A stretch of DNA of 64,000 bases from Prolixibacteraceae bacterium (GTDB lineage Bacteria > Bacteroidota > Bacteroidia > Bacteroidales > Prolixibacteraceae). Of this stretch, positions 1-7,752 are shown piece by piece; within the stretch, counting starts at the first letter, position 1, and the number at the start of each line of letters is the position of its first letter. The translations under genes were made by a program, and so were the position numbers. The DNA lies in contig CP081303.1 in assembly GCA_019720755.1 (NCBI GenBank), positions 310,001 to 374,000 of the forward strand. Reading direction: 5' to 3'. The notes beneath the pieces were generated by a model. It had not been told where the DNA came from and made no database searches. It worked only from the letters and a program-made list of their open reading frames with translations.

Positions 1-332
1 TTTATTATGTGAAAGATAAAGAGGGGATGGTTGGTGTTAATAAAGCGATCTGTTCAGATATTCGTATAAAGTTGAAAAATAATAAAATCGATCGAATTTC
101 ATTTATTGAATCCCCAAAGATGGATTTCTTTCCCCCAGGAGATTTTGGTCGAGGAGATCTAAAACTACCCATGTTTAGATGGGAAGAAGCACTTAGGCCC
201 AAGAATCCTCTAGATGTATTTAACTTTGATTCTTACAAGAAAGAGGAAGAGATTATAAGAAATATTGGGGAATCAGATGAGCAGAAAAATGTCTTTGAAA
301 AGGTTCGAAAGTCTCTTCGAAATGTGAAATAG
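1..332 (+). CDS. OstA/LptA-like LPS-transport protein, C-terminal fragment
   Basis: This is the 3' end of a gene that begins before the window; the frame is open from the first bases to the TAG at 330-332. The visible tail is about 109 residues, hydrophilic, with the segments FIESPKMDFFPPGDF and FRWEEALRPKNP. As recalled, an ending of the type FxWxxxLRPK is typical of the OstA-like (organic solvent tolerance/LptA domain) proteins of Bacteroidota, which are thought to help carry lipopolysaccharide across the periplasm. The GTG at position 9 gives the longest complete reading but is almost certainly internal, because codons upstream of it stay open. Family assignment rests on the tail only, so confidence is moderate. 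Confidence 0.55.
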   Translation, partial: YYVKDKEGMVGVNKAICSDIRIKLKNNKIDRISFIESPKMDFFPPGDFGRGDLKLPMFRWEEALRPKNPLDVFNFDSYKKEEEIIRNIGESDEQKNVFEKVRKSLRNVK

Positions 333-363
333 AGATACTTATTTTTTAAGATATTATAAAACC

Positions 364-400
364 AAAACAAAAGGTCCAGTTCATTTGGACCTTTTGTTTT
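364..400. terminator. Bidirectional intrinsic terminator
   Basis: A perfect 15-bp inverted repeat (364-378 with 386-400, 7-nt loop) has A-rich and T-rich ends, so it can terminate in both directions. It sits between two convergent genes, the OstA-like gene and the alpha/beta hydrolase. Confidence 0.85.
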
Positions 401-407
401 CTTCGAA

Positions 408-1394
408 CTATTTTGATTTAAGGATATTCTCTTGTATAAATTTTAATGTCATTTTCTCTACACGAACCCAGCTGTGCGATTGAAGTCCATTGGCTATCAC
501 ATGTGTGTCTGCATTAGGAAAAAGAATAAGCTCTTTCTTCTCTGATCCTAAAAGAGGAATCATCTCTTTAATAGCCTTTACGCTAACTGTGTTGTCCTCG
601 TGTTTCTCATCTTTATAGTAGGCTCCTACAAATGTTGGGCAAGTCACTTTTGAAAATGTCTCTTTATTCATGGTTTGATCTAGTAGCTGTTGAAGATAGA
701 CCATGCCTTCTACTCTATATTTCTGATACCAATATTGCGCAATTTTACCTGTATCATGAAATGTTCTAAAATTTCCTCCCATTGCCATCTTTGCGATGTC
801 TAGTCCCCAAGGTTTTGAGAGAAGTCTTGCTTCGGCTTGTTTAATCACAATATTAGGGGAGTATAATATTAAACCATCTACAAGTTCGGGGAAGTCCGCT
901 GCTAGTTTTAAAGACAATGTTCCTCCAGTAGAAGTGCTCATGATAATCACTTTTTTTCCTAGTTGGTGGGCTATCATCAAAGCTTCTTTTGCTGAGTCAT
1001 ATAGCAGATTCGGTTTCATATCTAATAGAGGGTTATCCTCCACCAATCCATGGTCATGAAGACGTGCAAAGAATGCATTGGCTTTCATGTCGTTTGCAAT
1101 ATTCATGTTTATTGGAGCACCTTCGTACCATGATGCGGAGAATCCATGAAGATAAAGTAAAACGTAATCTGTGGCTTCTTTAGTGTTCGGATTATTCCAA
1201 ATAATACGAGCTTCGTTGTCATCTTTTATATTTACTTTACTCTCTCTTTGTTGTATCCATTCTTCTAATTCTTTTCCACTTTTATCCACATTGGGTAGCT
1301 CAAGCGATAGGTCATATTGTTCCATTTTCGGTCCGACGAAGTACCCAACTATTAGAAAAATAATACAAACTATCAGTACCTTAATCTTTTTCAT
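408..1394 (-). CDS. Membrane-anchored alpha/beta hydrolase
   Basis: A 328-residue protein with an N-terminal hydrophobic anchor (about residues 4-20) and an alpha/beta-hydrolase core facing the periplasm. The HGFS motif at 83-86 suits the oxyanion region. The nucleophile elbow reads STSTGG with Ser155 as the likely nucleophile; the first position is Ser rather than the usual Gly of GxSxG. Later YYKDEKHED and NADTHVI supply plausible acid and histidine residues. The substrate is unknown; carboxylesterase or monoacylglycerol-lipase-like activity is only inference. The gene stands alone, converging on the OstA-like gene and diverging from the acyl-CoA carboxylase operon. Start chosen at the ATG directly before the basic and hydrophobic anchor. 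Confidence 0.75.
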   Translation of the reverse strand: MKKIKVLIVCIIFLIVGYFVGPKMEQYDLSLELPNVDKSGKELEEWIQQRESKVNIKDDNEARIIWNNPNTKEATDYVLLYLHGFSASWYEGAPINMNIANDMKANAFFARLHDHGLVEDNPLLDMKPNLLYDSAKEALMIAHQLGKKVIIMSTSTGGTLSLKLAADFPELVDGLILYSPNIVIKQAEARLLSKPWGLDIAKMAMGGNFRTFHDTGKIAQYWYQKYRVEGMVYLQQLLDQTMNKETFSKVTCPTFVGAYYKDEKHEDNTVSVKAIKEMIPLLGSEKKELILFPNADTHVIANGLQSHSWVRVEKMTLKFIQENILKSK

Positions 1395-1866
1395 ATATCT
1401 TATGTTTTACTTCAAAACTACTATTTATGGCTTTTGTTTTACTAAAATTAATCACTTTTTGATCATTATGCTCAAATGTTCTATTTTTAGATAAAAACAA
1501 TCGTACTTGTAATATGTTGATATCTAATCATATAAAGTGAAGTGGTATGTGGTAATTTAATTCTCCTGATATAAAATTAACAATAATTAACTTTATCGCA
1601 TTGTGATTACTCTTAAATTTGATTCAATTTGTCAGGATAACAAAGACTGCTATATCTATTTGTTCGTATTCATTGATACATTTAGCTTTAAGAAAGATCT
1701 TTGGGAAAAGAAAGAATAAAATGTTAGATTGTTTACTACCCCCATCTCGAATAATTGATAAGAATGAATCCCTATTCATTCGTTCTGCTATTCACATCTA
1801 ATGTTGCTACCCCCCGTTAAGGATTTATAATAAATTGAAACCATCACTCTGAAAAAATATATTTTA
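1395..1866. other. Intergenic region between divergent genes
   Basis: About 470 bp of AT-rich DNA between the hydrolase start and the carboxylase start. A TAAATTTG box (1614-1621, plus strand) matches the Bacteroidota -7 consensus but lacks a well-placed -33 TTG. A C6 tract lies at 1810-1815. A 60-codon open frame at 1619-1801 starts with TTG and has no coding character. I see no gene here. Confidence 0.5.
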
Positions 1867-3414
1867 ATGAAAGATAATAGAATACATTACAAGAGATTCA
1901 ACGAACGCGATCAGAGGTTTAATGAAAGATTTGATGATGCTTACTTTGAACGTCAACATGCCAAAGGGAAATTGACTGCCATCGAACGTATCGATATTTT
2001 GTTAGATGAAGACTCTTTTGTTGAGATTGATGCTTTTGCATTGCCTTTAGATTATAAAGGAGATAACCCTAAAGCATTGGGAGATGGCGTGATTTGTGGA
2101 TATGGAAAGATAAATCAACGTGATGTCTTGGTATATGCACAAGATTTTAACTATCAAGGTGGTTCTCTTGGAACTATCCATGCCGAGAAGATACAAAAGG
2201 TGCAAGACCTTGGTCTTCGTATGGGACACCCTGTAATCGGTTTGATTGATTCTGGAGGTGCTCGTATCCAAGAAGGAATTGCTAGTTTGGCTGGTTATGC
2301 TGGGATTTTTATGAACAACGTAAAGTCTTCTGGTGTAATTCCTCAAATTTCTGTTATATTAGGTCCTGCAGCAGGTGGTGCGGTATATTCGCCAGCATTA
2401 ACGGATTTCATCTTTATGACTCGTAAAACAGCTTATATGTTTGTGACGGGGCCAAATGTGGTGAAAGAGGTGCTTAATGAAGATACCACAAGTGAAAAAT
2501 TAGGTGGTGCTGATGTACATAGTACAAAAAGTGGTGTTGCCGATTTTATATACGATGACGAAGAGCATACTTTATTAGGGGTTCGAAAACTGTTAAGTTA
2601 TCTACCTTCTAATAATGTGGAACATCCTCCAGTGGCAAAAAATGCAAATATTTTGCCTGATGGAATGGAAAATATCTCGAAGATTATTCCTGATGATTCA
2701 AATAAACCTTATGATGTGATAGAGATTATTAATCGTCTGGTGGATAAAGGCTCTTTCTTCGAAACAGCGGAAGGATATGCGCAAAGTATCGTTACAGGTT
2801 TAGCTCGTTTGAATAACCAAGTGATTGGTATTGTTGCAAATCAACCAAAACACTTGGCTGGTACTCTAGATATTGATTCTTCAAGAAAAGCTGCAAGGTT
2901 TGTTCGTTTTTGTGATGCATTCCATATTCCAATTTTGGTCTTGGAAGATGTGCCTGGTTTCTTACCTGGTATTGAACAGGAGCATGCTGCAATTATTAAG
3001 CATGGAGCAAAACTTCTTTTCGCTTTTGCAGAAGCATCTGTTCCTAAAATTACTGTAATCCTACGTAAAGCCTATGGTGGTGCTTATATTGTGATGAATA
3101 GTAATAAGATGGGAGGAGACTTCAATTTTGCATGGCCGACAGCGGAAATTGCTGTGATGGGACCTGAAGGAGCGGTGAAAATATTAAATCGTAGAGAGAT
3201 TGAGGCTTCAGACGATCCTGAAGCACTTCGTCGTTCATTGATTCTTAAGTATAAAGAAGAGGTTGCCAATCCATATATTGCAGATCAAAAAGGATATATT
3301 GATGAGGTAATTCTACCAGAATCTACTCGTGAAAAATTGATTAAGGCATTTTCTCTATTAGAAAATAAATTCGAAGAGAAGAGTTCTAAGAAGCACGGTA
3401 ACATTCCACTTTAA
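1867..3414 (+). CDS. Acyl-CoA carboxylase, carboxyltransferase subunit
   Basis: A 515-residue carboxyltransferase of the PccB/MmdA type. It moves the carboxyl group between carboxybiotin and an acyl-CoA, most likely propionyl-CoA/methylmalonyl-CoA. Visible crotonase-fold landmarks are the glycine-rich SGGARIQEG near residue 129, GGAVYSPALTDF in the first half, and GGAYIVMNSNKMGGD near residue 403 in the second half; length matches the family. Only 15 bp separate it from the biotin carboxylase gene, and the carrier follows, so the three form one operon. No sodium-pumping decarboxylase beta subunit is present, which favours an ATP-dependent carboxylase over a membrane decarboxylase. Substrate (propionyl versus other acyl-CoA) is inferred. 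Confidence 0.9.
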   Translation: MKDNRIHYKRFNERDQRFNERFDDAYFERQHAKGKLTAIERIDILLDEDSFVEIDAFALPLDYKGDNPKALGDGVICGYGKINQRDVLVYAQDFNYQGGSLGTIHAEKIQKVQDLGLRMGHPVIGLIDSGGARIQEGIASLAGYAGIFMNNVKSSGVIPQISVILGPAAGGAVYSPALTDFIFMTRKTAYMFVTGPNVVKEVLNEDTTSEKLGGADVHSTKSGVADFIYDDEEHTLLGVRKLLSYLPSNNVEHPPVAKNANILPDGMENISKIIPDDSNKPYDVIEIINRLVDKGSFFETAEGYAQSIVTGLARLNNQVIGIVANQPKHLAGTLDIDSSRKAARFVRFCDAFHIPILVLEDVPGFLPGIEQEHAAIIKHGAKLLFAFAEASVPKITVILRKAYGGAYIVMNSNKMGGDFNFAWPTAEIAVMGPEGAVKILNRREIEASDDPEALRRSLILKYKEEVANPYIADQKGYIDEVILPESTREKLIKAFSLLENKFEEKSSKKHGNIPL

Positions 3415-3429
3415 AAAAGTACAAACTGT

Positions 3430-4926
3430 ATGAAAAAAATATCATCTATACTTATCGCCAATAGAGGGGAGATTGCTATTCGTATAGCAAATACTGCTCA
3501 TAAAATGGGAATAGAAGTTTATGGTCTAATGACACATTATGAGCCAAATGCTGTTTATTTAATGCATATGGATCATGTGGTGGATGTCACAGGTCATTCT
3601 CATGAAAATATATTCATGAACCCTGATAAAATAGCTGAGATTGCTAAAGAAAATGGTGTCTCTTCGGTGCATCCAGGTTATGGATTCTTGTCTGAGAGTA
3701 GAGAGTTAGCTGAAGCATGCGATAAAGAGGGTGTTATCCTTATTGGCCCTTCCGCTCAAGCGATTGAAGATATGGGGGACAAAGGGGTTGCTCGTAAGAT
3801 GGCTAAAGCCGCTGGTGTACCAATTCTTGAGGGAAGTAAAGATATTGTTGAGAATATAGAAGATGCTAAAGTTTTAGCAGATAATATCGGATACCCTGTG
3901 ATCATTAAAGCCGTTGCTGGTGGTGGTGGTAAAGGAATGCGTGTTGCCCGCAACTCAGAAGAACTAGAGATGATGTTTAAGATGGCCCGTCGTGAAGCAG
4001 AAGGTATCTTTAACAACTCAGATGTTTTTATTGAGAAATATGTGGAAGATCCTCATCATATCGAGTTCCAGATTCTTGCTGATATGCATGGAAATGTAGT
4101 ACACCTTTTTGAAAGAGAGTGTAGTATTCAACGTAAGCACCAAAAGCTTGTCGAAGAGGCACCATCTCCTGCTCTAAATGATCAATTGAGAGCAAAGATG
4201 GGGGAAGCAGCTGTAAATATCACTAAATATGCAAACTATTATAGTGCTGGAACAGTTGAGTTCTTGGTGGATAGCGAGAAGAATTTCTATTTTCTTGAGA
4301 TGAATACTAGAATCCAAGTGGAGCACCCTATTACTGAGGCGATCACTGGAGTGGATTTGATTGAGCAGATGATCCGTATCGCTGAAGGAGAAAATCTCTC
4401 TTTCAAGCAAGAGGATATCAAGATAAATGGTGCTTGTGTGGAATATCGTTTAAATGCTGAAGATGTACAATCTAATTTTGCTCCTGCTTTTGGAATTATT
4501 GAGCAATATGATTTTCCTACGCATCCAAATTTGAGATTGGATACAGGGTACAAAAATGGTATCGTAGTTCCTCCATATTTTGATTCTATGGTGGCTAAAG
4601 TGATTGTTTCTGCAGAAAGTCGTGATAAGGTTTTAGAGATATCAAAAGATATTTTTGAAGATATTAAGATAAAAGGAATCAAAACAACTTTACCATTCTT
4701 TAAGAAAGTATTAGATACTCCTTCTTTTGTTAAAGGAAGCTATACTACTTCGTTCTTACTTAAAGACGTTGATCAAGTATATCTTCAGAAACCCAATGAG
4801 GAGATGGTTGCTGCTTACGTCGCAATGCAACTGTATTTAAATAATAAGAGTGATATTGAAACAGGAGATTTAGAGCAAAAGTTTACTTCTCCATGGTTAC
4901 AAAGTAAGTACTTAAAAAACTTTTAA
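3430..4926 (+). CDS. Biotin carboxylase subunit of acyl-CoA carboxylase
   Basis: A 498-residue ATP-grasp enzyme that carboxylates biotin using bicarbonate and ATP. The N-terminal biotin carboxylase domain begins SSILIANRGEIAIRI. The glycine-rich ATP loop GGGGKGM is near residue 163, and the signature FLEMNTRIQVEHPITE lies near residue 288-303, containing the catalytic Arg and Glu. The C-terminal biotin carboxylase domain is present, but the chain stops without a biotinyl domain, which is instead encoded by the next gene 2 bp downstream. This split resembles AccC more than the fused PccA. Neighbour genes indicate it serves the propionyl/acyl-CoA carboxylase complex. Confidence 0.92.
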   Translation: MKKISSILIANRGEIAIRIANTAHKMGIEVYGLMTHYEPNAVYLMHMDHVVDVTGHSHENIFMNPDKIAEIAKENGVSSVHPGYGFLSESRELAEACDKEGVILIGPSAQAIEDMGDKGVARKMAKAAGVPILEGSKDIVENIEDAKVLADNIGYPVIIKAVAGGGGKGMRVARNSEELEMMFKMARREAEGIFNNSDVFIEKYVEDPHHIEFQILADMHGNVVHLFERECSIQRKHQKLVEEAPSPALNDQLRAKMGEAAVNITKYANYYSAGTVEFLVDSEKNFYFLEMNTRIQVEHPITEAITGVDLIEQMIRIAEGENLSFKQEDIKINGACVEYRLNAEDVQSNFAPAFGIIEQYDFPTHPNLRLDTGYKNGIVVPPYFDSMVAKVIVSAESRDKVLEISKDIFEDIKIKGIKTTLPFFKKVLDTPSFVKGSYTTSFLLKDVDQVYLQKPNEEMVAAYVAMQLYLNNKSDIETGDLEQKFTSPWLQSKYLKNF

Positions 4927-4928
4927 TC

Positions 4929-5447
4929 ATGATTACACGTAAAAGAAGAACCAATAACTTCTATGTTGGCGGTGAAAACGAATATAAATTTGTTGAAGAG
5001 TTAGGAGAGTTGAAATCTTTGAATGGCGAGAAAATAAGTATTGGTACTGATTTCTCTAATGAAGAGATCGTTTTAACTCTTGATGGTACAGAGCATAAAG
5101 CACAAATTGTCTCTATTAAAAAGAACAAGTGTACTGTGCTCGTGAATGGTAATAGCTATAATTTTGTTATCGATACAGAGATCTCTAAAAGAAGAAAAGA
5201 GATTTTAGCTCGTGATGAGGATGAGAAAGAACAAGAGGTACTGGCCCCTATTCCAGGAAAAATTGTGGATGTTTTTGTAGCAAAAGGGCAAAATGTCGAA
5301 GCTGGACAGATTATTCTAACTCTTGAGGCTATGAAGATGCAAAATGAAATTCTTGCTCCAATTTCTGGTGTAGTTACAGAACTAAATATTAAACCAGAAC
5401 AGGTGGTTGTTGCTGGTCATAAAATGGCGATAATTGAGGTCATGTAA
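4929..5447 (+). CDS. Biotin carboxyl carrier protein
   Basis: A 172-residue carrier subunit. The C-terminal biotinyl/lipoyl domain (about 103-172) contains the EAMKM motif with Lys136 as the biotinylation site, and starts APIPGKIVDVFV, typical of these domains. The N-terminal part (about 15-90) looks like a small beta-rich docking domain (EIVLTLDGTEHKAQIVSI). It lies 2 bp after the biotin carboxylase stop and ends the operon just before a strong terminator. Its role is to shuttle carboxybiotin between the biotin carboxylase and the carboxyltransferase. Confidence 0.92.
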   Translation: MITRKRRTNNFYVGGENEYKFVEELGELKSLNGEKISIGTDFSNEEIVLTLDGTEHKAQIVSIKKNKCTVLVNGNSYNFVIDTEISKRRKEILARDEDEKEQEVLAPIPGKIVDVFVAKGQNVEAGQIILTLEAMKMQNEILAPISGVVTELNIKPEQVVVAGHKMAIIEVM

Positions 5448-5505
5448 TTTTGAGTCTTCTTTATGAAGAGTTAAATTATAAAAATCACTTTTTATATTAT
5501 AATGC

Positions 5506-5543
5506 AAAAAGAGAGTAGTGTTTTAATGCTACTCTCTTTTTTT
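5506..5543. terminator. Bidirectional intrinsic terminator
   Basis: A perfect 13-bp stem (5506-5518 with 5529-5541, 10-nt loop) with A-run and T-run ends. It lies between the convergent carboxylase operon and the TonB-like operon. Confidence 0.85.
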
Positions 5544-5550
5544 GAATATA

Positions 5551-6465
5551 TTAGAATACCCCACCATTTTTATATACTAATTCATAGTATCCATAATCGT
5601 ATTGATCACTGGCTGTATTAAATCGAAGTGTCTTGACAAATGCAATTGCACTATCGATGGTTTTCTGGCTGGTGATTGTGGTTGAACCCTCTTCAACAGT
5701 AACTTTAGATACATGACCTGAAGGGTTTACTGTTAAAAGAAGATGAATTTTACCCGCTTCGCTTCCTAAATAGGTAGGCTTTTCAGCACCAGTGATAAAG
5801 ACTCTATTCTTTACACTAAGTCCTCTATGTTTTGAGGATTTAGTCGTTGTCTTTTGACTATCAGACTTATTCGTTGTTGCGTTTGTTTTTGTCGGCTGAT
5901 TGCTATTCTCAGTAATTTGTTGGAACATTTGGTTCATCTCAGCTTGTTGCTTTTGAATGATCTTTTCTTGTACCTTACGGATGCTATCTTGCTTTCTTTT
6001 CTCTATTTTTCGTTTGATATTCTCAACACGTTGCCTCTCGACTTCTTCTCTTTGTTTTTTCTCCTCTTCGGCTTTTTTGACGGAGTTAATATCAGTCGTT
6101 TTCGAGTTGTTTACTTTTGGGTTCTCCTTCTTTTCCCCTTCATTAGACTTGTTTTTATAGGATTTGCCTTGTTTTGGGACAGGAGTAGATTTGTGAATCT
6201 TCTCTATTTTCTTCTGTTTCTTCTGCGCCTGCGCCTGAGAAGCAGTTGCAATTTTGTCATTCTTTTGAGGAGGATTTTTATGTTTAGGTCTTGCCTGAGC
6301 CACTCTATCTACTCCACTATTATCGACCAAAACTACATATTCTTCTCCAGCACCTCCATCACTTCCCTCAAGAGGTATAAAGTATAACAGAAGTAGAATA
6401 ATAATATGCCCTACTATAGAGAAAATTACACCATGAATTCTAGTATCATCGTTTTGATTAACCAT
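5551..6465 (-). CDS. TonB/TolA-like energy transducer
   Basis: A 304-residue protein with one N-terminal transmembrane segment (about residues 12-30), then a long Lys/Gln/Glu-rich, likely extended or coiled periplasmic stretch (about 60-220), and a compact C-terminal domain (about 225-304) containing LLTVNPSGHVSKVTVEEGS, as in TonB C-terminal domains. It would span the periplasm and pass proton-motive force to outer-membrane partners. It is the last gene of an ExbB-ExbD-TonB order, 19 bp after ExbD. The repetitive KKAEEEKKQ-type linker also resembles TolA, so a TolQRA-like role is possible; the C-terminal domain favours TonB. Confidence 0.8.
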   Translation of the reverse strand: MVNQNDDTRIHGVIFSIVGHIIILLLLYFIPLEGSDGGAGEEYVVLVDNSGVDRVAQARPKHKNPPQKNDKIATASQAQAQKKQKKIEKIHKSTPVPKQGKSYKNKSNEGEKKENPKVNNSKTTDINSVKKAEEEKKQREEVERQRVENIKRKIEKRKQDSIRKVQEKIIQKQQAEMNQMFQQITENSNQPTKTNATTNKSDSQKTTTKSSKHRGLSVKNRVFITGAEKPTYLGSEAGKIHLLLTVNPSGHVSKVTVEEGSTTITSQKTIDSAIAFVKTLRFNTASDQYDYGYYELVYKNGGVF

Positions 6466-6484
6466 GTTAGTTCATTTGTTAGGC

Positions 6485-6913
6485 CTATTTTTTATTTGTT
6501 GTGCCAAGTAATAGAGTATAGTTCAACTCTCTTGCTAAGCTCATAACTTTCACTACTTCCTCTACTGGAACTGATTTTTCTGCTTGTAACATGACTACTG
6601 GTCTTGGTTGTCCTTTCTTAATCTCTCCTTGTGGAAACGTTGTTTGTAATGCAGGAGAAAGGTCACTGAAGTTACAGCTAATTGCATCATCTGTTCCGTT
6701 GGAGTAACTATATTTTACATTACTGTTGATATATATCGTGAATATAGATTTATTACTTTTTCCTTGTGAACTCTCTGGAAGGGCTATTTTAAGGCTTGGT
6801 GGCCCTATCATAGTAGATGCTATCATGAAAAACACCAACAAAAGGAATACAATATCAGTCATTGATGACATACTAAAAGTAGCATCAACTTTGCTTCTTC
6901 TTTTTAACGACAT
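6485..6913 (-). CDS. exbD: ExbD/TolR-family biopolymer transport protein
   Basis: A 142-residue protein with a short cytoplasmic basic start, one transmembrane helix (about 18-37) carrying the expected membrane Asp at position 20 in SSMTDIVFLLLVFFM, and a periplasmic domain. In this family the Asp takes part in proton flow through the ExbB pentamer. It starts 6 bp after the ExbB stop, so translation is probably coupled. ExbD and TolR cannot be told apart by sequence alone here; the neighbouring TonB-like protein suggests ExbD. Confidence 0.9.
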   Translation of the reverse strand: MSLKRRSKVDATFSMSSMTDIVFLLLVFFMIASTMIGPPSLKIALPESSQGKSNKSIFTIYINSNVKYSYSNGTDDAISCNFSDLSPALQTTFPQGEIKKGQPRPVVMLQAEKSVPVEEVVKVMSLARELNYTLLLGTTNKK

Positions 6914-6919
6914 GCTTGT

Positions 6920-7624
6920 TTATTTTTTTGTTGGTTCGTGTAATATATCCATAAATTCTGTTGAAGTATGCTCCATAATTGCAACAGTTTTGTCTACGCG
7001 CGCAACCAAAATATTATATGCAAAGTAAGCAAGGATACCAACTAGTAGACCTCCTGCAGTTGTAGACATCGCAGTATAGATACCTCCTGCAAGGTTTGAT
7101 ATATCTACATTTTTAGCACTTGACATTTCATAAAAGGCTTGAATCATTCCCATTACTGTTCCCAAAAATCCAATCATTGGAGCTCCACCAGAAACACTGG
7201 CAAGTACAGGAAGTCCTTTTTCTAGTTTCGAGATCTCAAGGTTTCCTACATTTTCGATAGCAGTCTGTACGTCACTCAAAGGACGTCCCATTCTACGTAT
7301 TCCTTTTGCAATCATTCGCCCCATAGGAGTATTGGAAGTTTCACAAATAAGTAGTGCATCATTGAATTCTTGTGCTTTGATCTTTTGTTTGATCTCATTC
7401 ATCATGTTATTGTCAAACTTTCTTGCCCTTGCAATAGCAAAATAACGTTCTCCGAAAATATATAGAGCAATGATTGATAAAATCACTAGTGGATACATCA
7501 TTACTCCACCCTTTTCGAAAATGTCAGCAGGAGTAAGACTAGTGCTTACCTGCGTATTTAAATTTTTTGCTGTTTCTGTCGCTGCTTGTGCTGCAGTGTT
7601 AAGTAAAATAGATAGGGTATGCAT
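6920..7624 (-). CDS. exbB: MotA/TolQ/ExbB proton-channel protein
   Basis: A 234-residue inner-membrane protein with three expected transmembrane regions: YPLVILSIIALYIFGERYF near residue 44, one around residues 140-165, and one around 185-210. The segments GLPVLASVSGGAPMIGFLGTVMGMI and GIYTAMSTTAGGLLVGI are the conserved pore-lining parts of the family. It is first in an operon with exbD and a TonB-like gene and supplies the motor of the complex. A TAnnTTTG box lies about 35 bp upstream. Confidence 0.92.
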   Translation of the reverse strand: MHTLSILLNTAAQAATETAKNLNTQVSTSLTPADIFEKGGVMMYPLVILSIIALYIFGERYFAIARARKFDNNMMNEIKQKIKAQEFNDALLICETSNTPMGRMIAKGIRRMGRPLSDVQTAIENVGNLEISKLEKGLPVLASVSGGAPMIGFLGTVMGMIQAFYEMSSAKNVDISNLAGGIYTAMSTTAGGLLVGILAYFAYNILVARVDKTVAIMEHTSTEFMDILHEPTKK

Positions 7625-7657
7625 GTCTTTGAATTATTTCAATTTTAAATTATGATA

Positions 7658-7665
7658 CAAAGTTA
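7658..7665 (-). promoter_or_regulatory. Candidate -7 box for the exbB operon
   Basis: On the minus strand this reads TAACTTTG, matching the Bacteroidota -7 consensus TAnnTTTG, 33 bp before the exbB ATG. A TTTTG lies only about 13 nt further upstream, closer than the usual spacing, so only the -7 part is convincing. Confidence 0.4.
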
Positions 7666-7752
7666 ACCAAAGGTCTTGCAAAATAATTATTTTATAATAC
7701 AAATATATTTTGATTTCGAACTTTTATTAAAGATAATTTCTTTATTAGTAAT

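Noticed and set aside
1619-1801. A 60-codon plus-strand frame before the acyl-CoA carboxylase
   Set aside because: It opens with TTG, has no recognisable composition or signal, and sits in AT-rich intergenic DNA; chance is the better explanation.
5854-6387. A 177-codon plus-strand frame rich in Leu and Phe
   Set aside because: It is the reverse complement of the Lys/Glu-rich linker of the TonB-like gene, whose composition creates a long false frame on the other strand.
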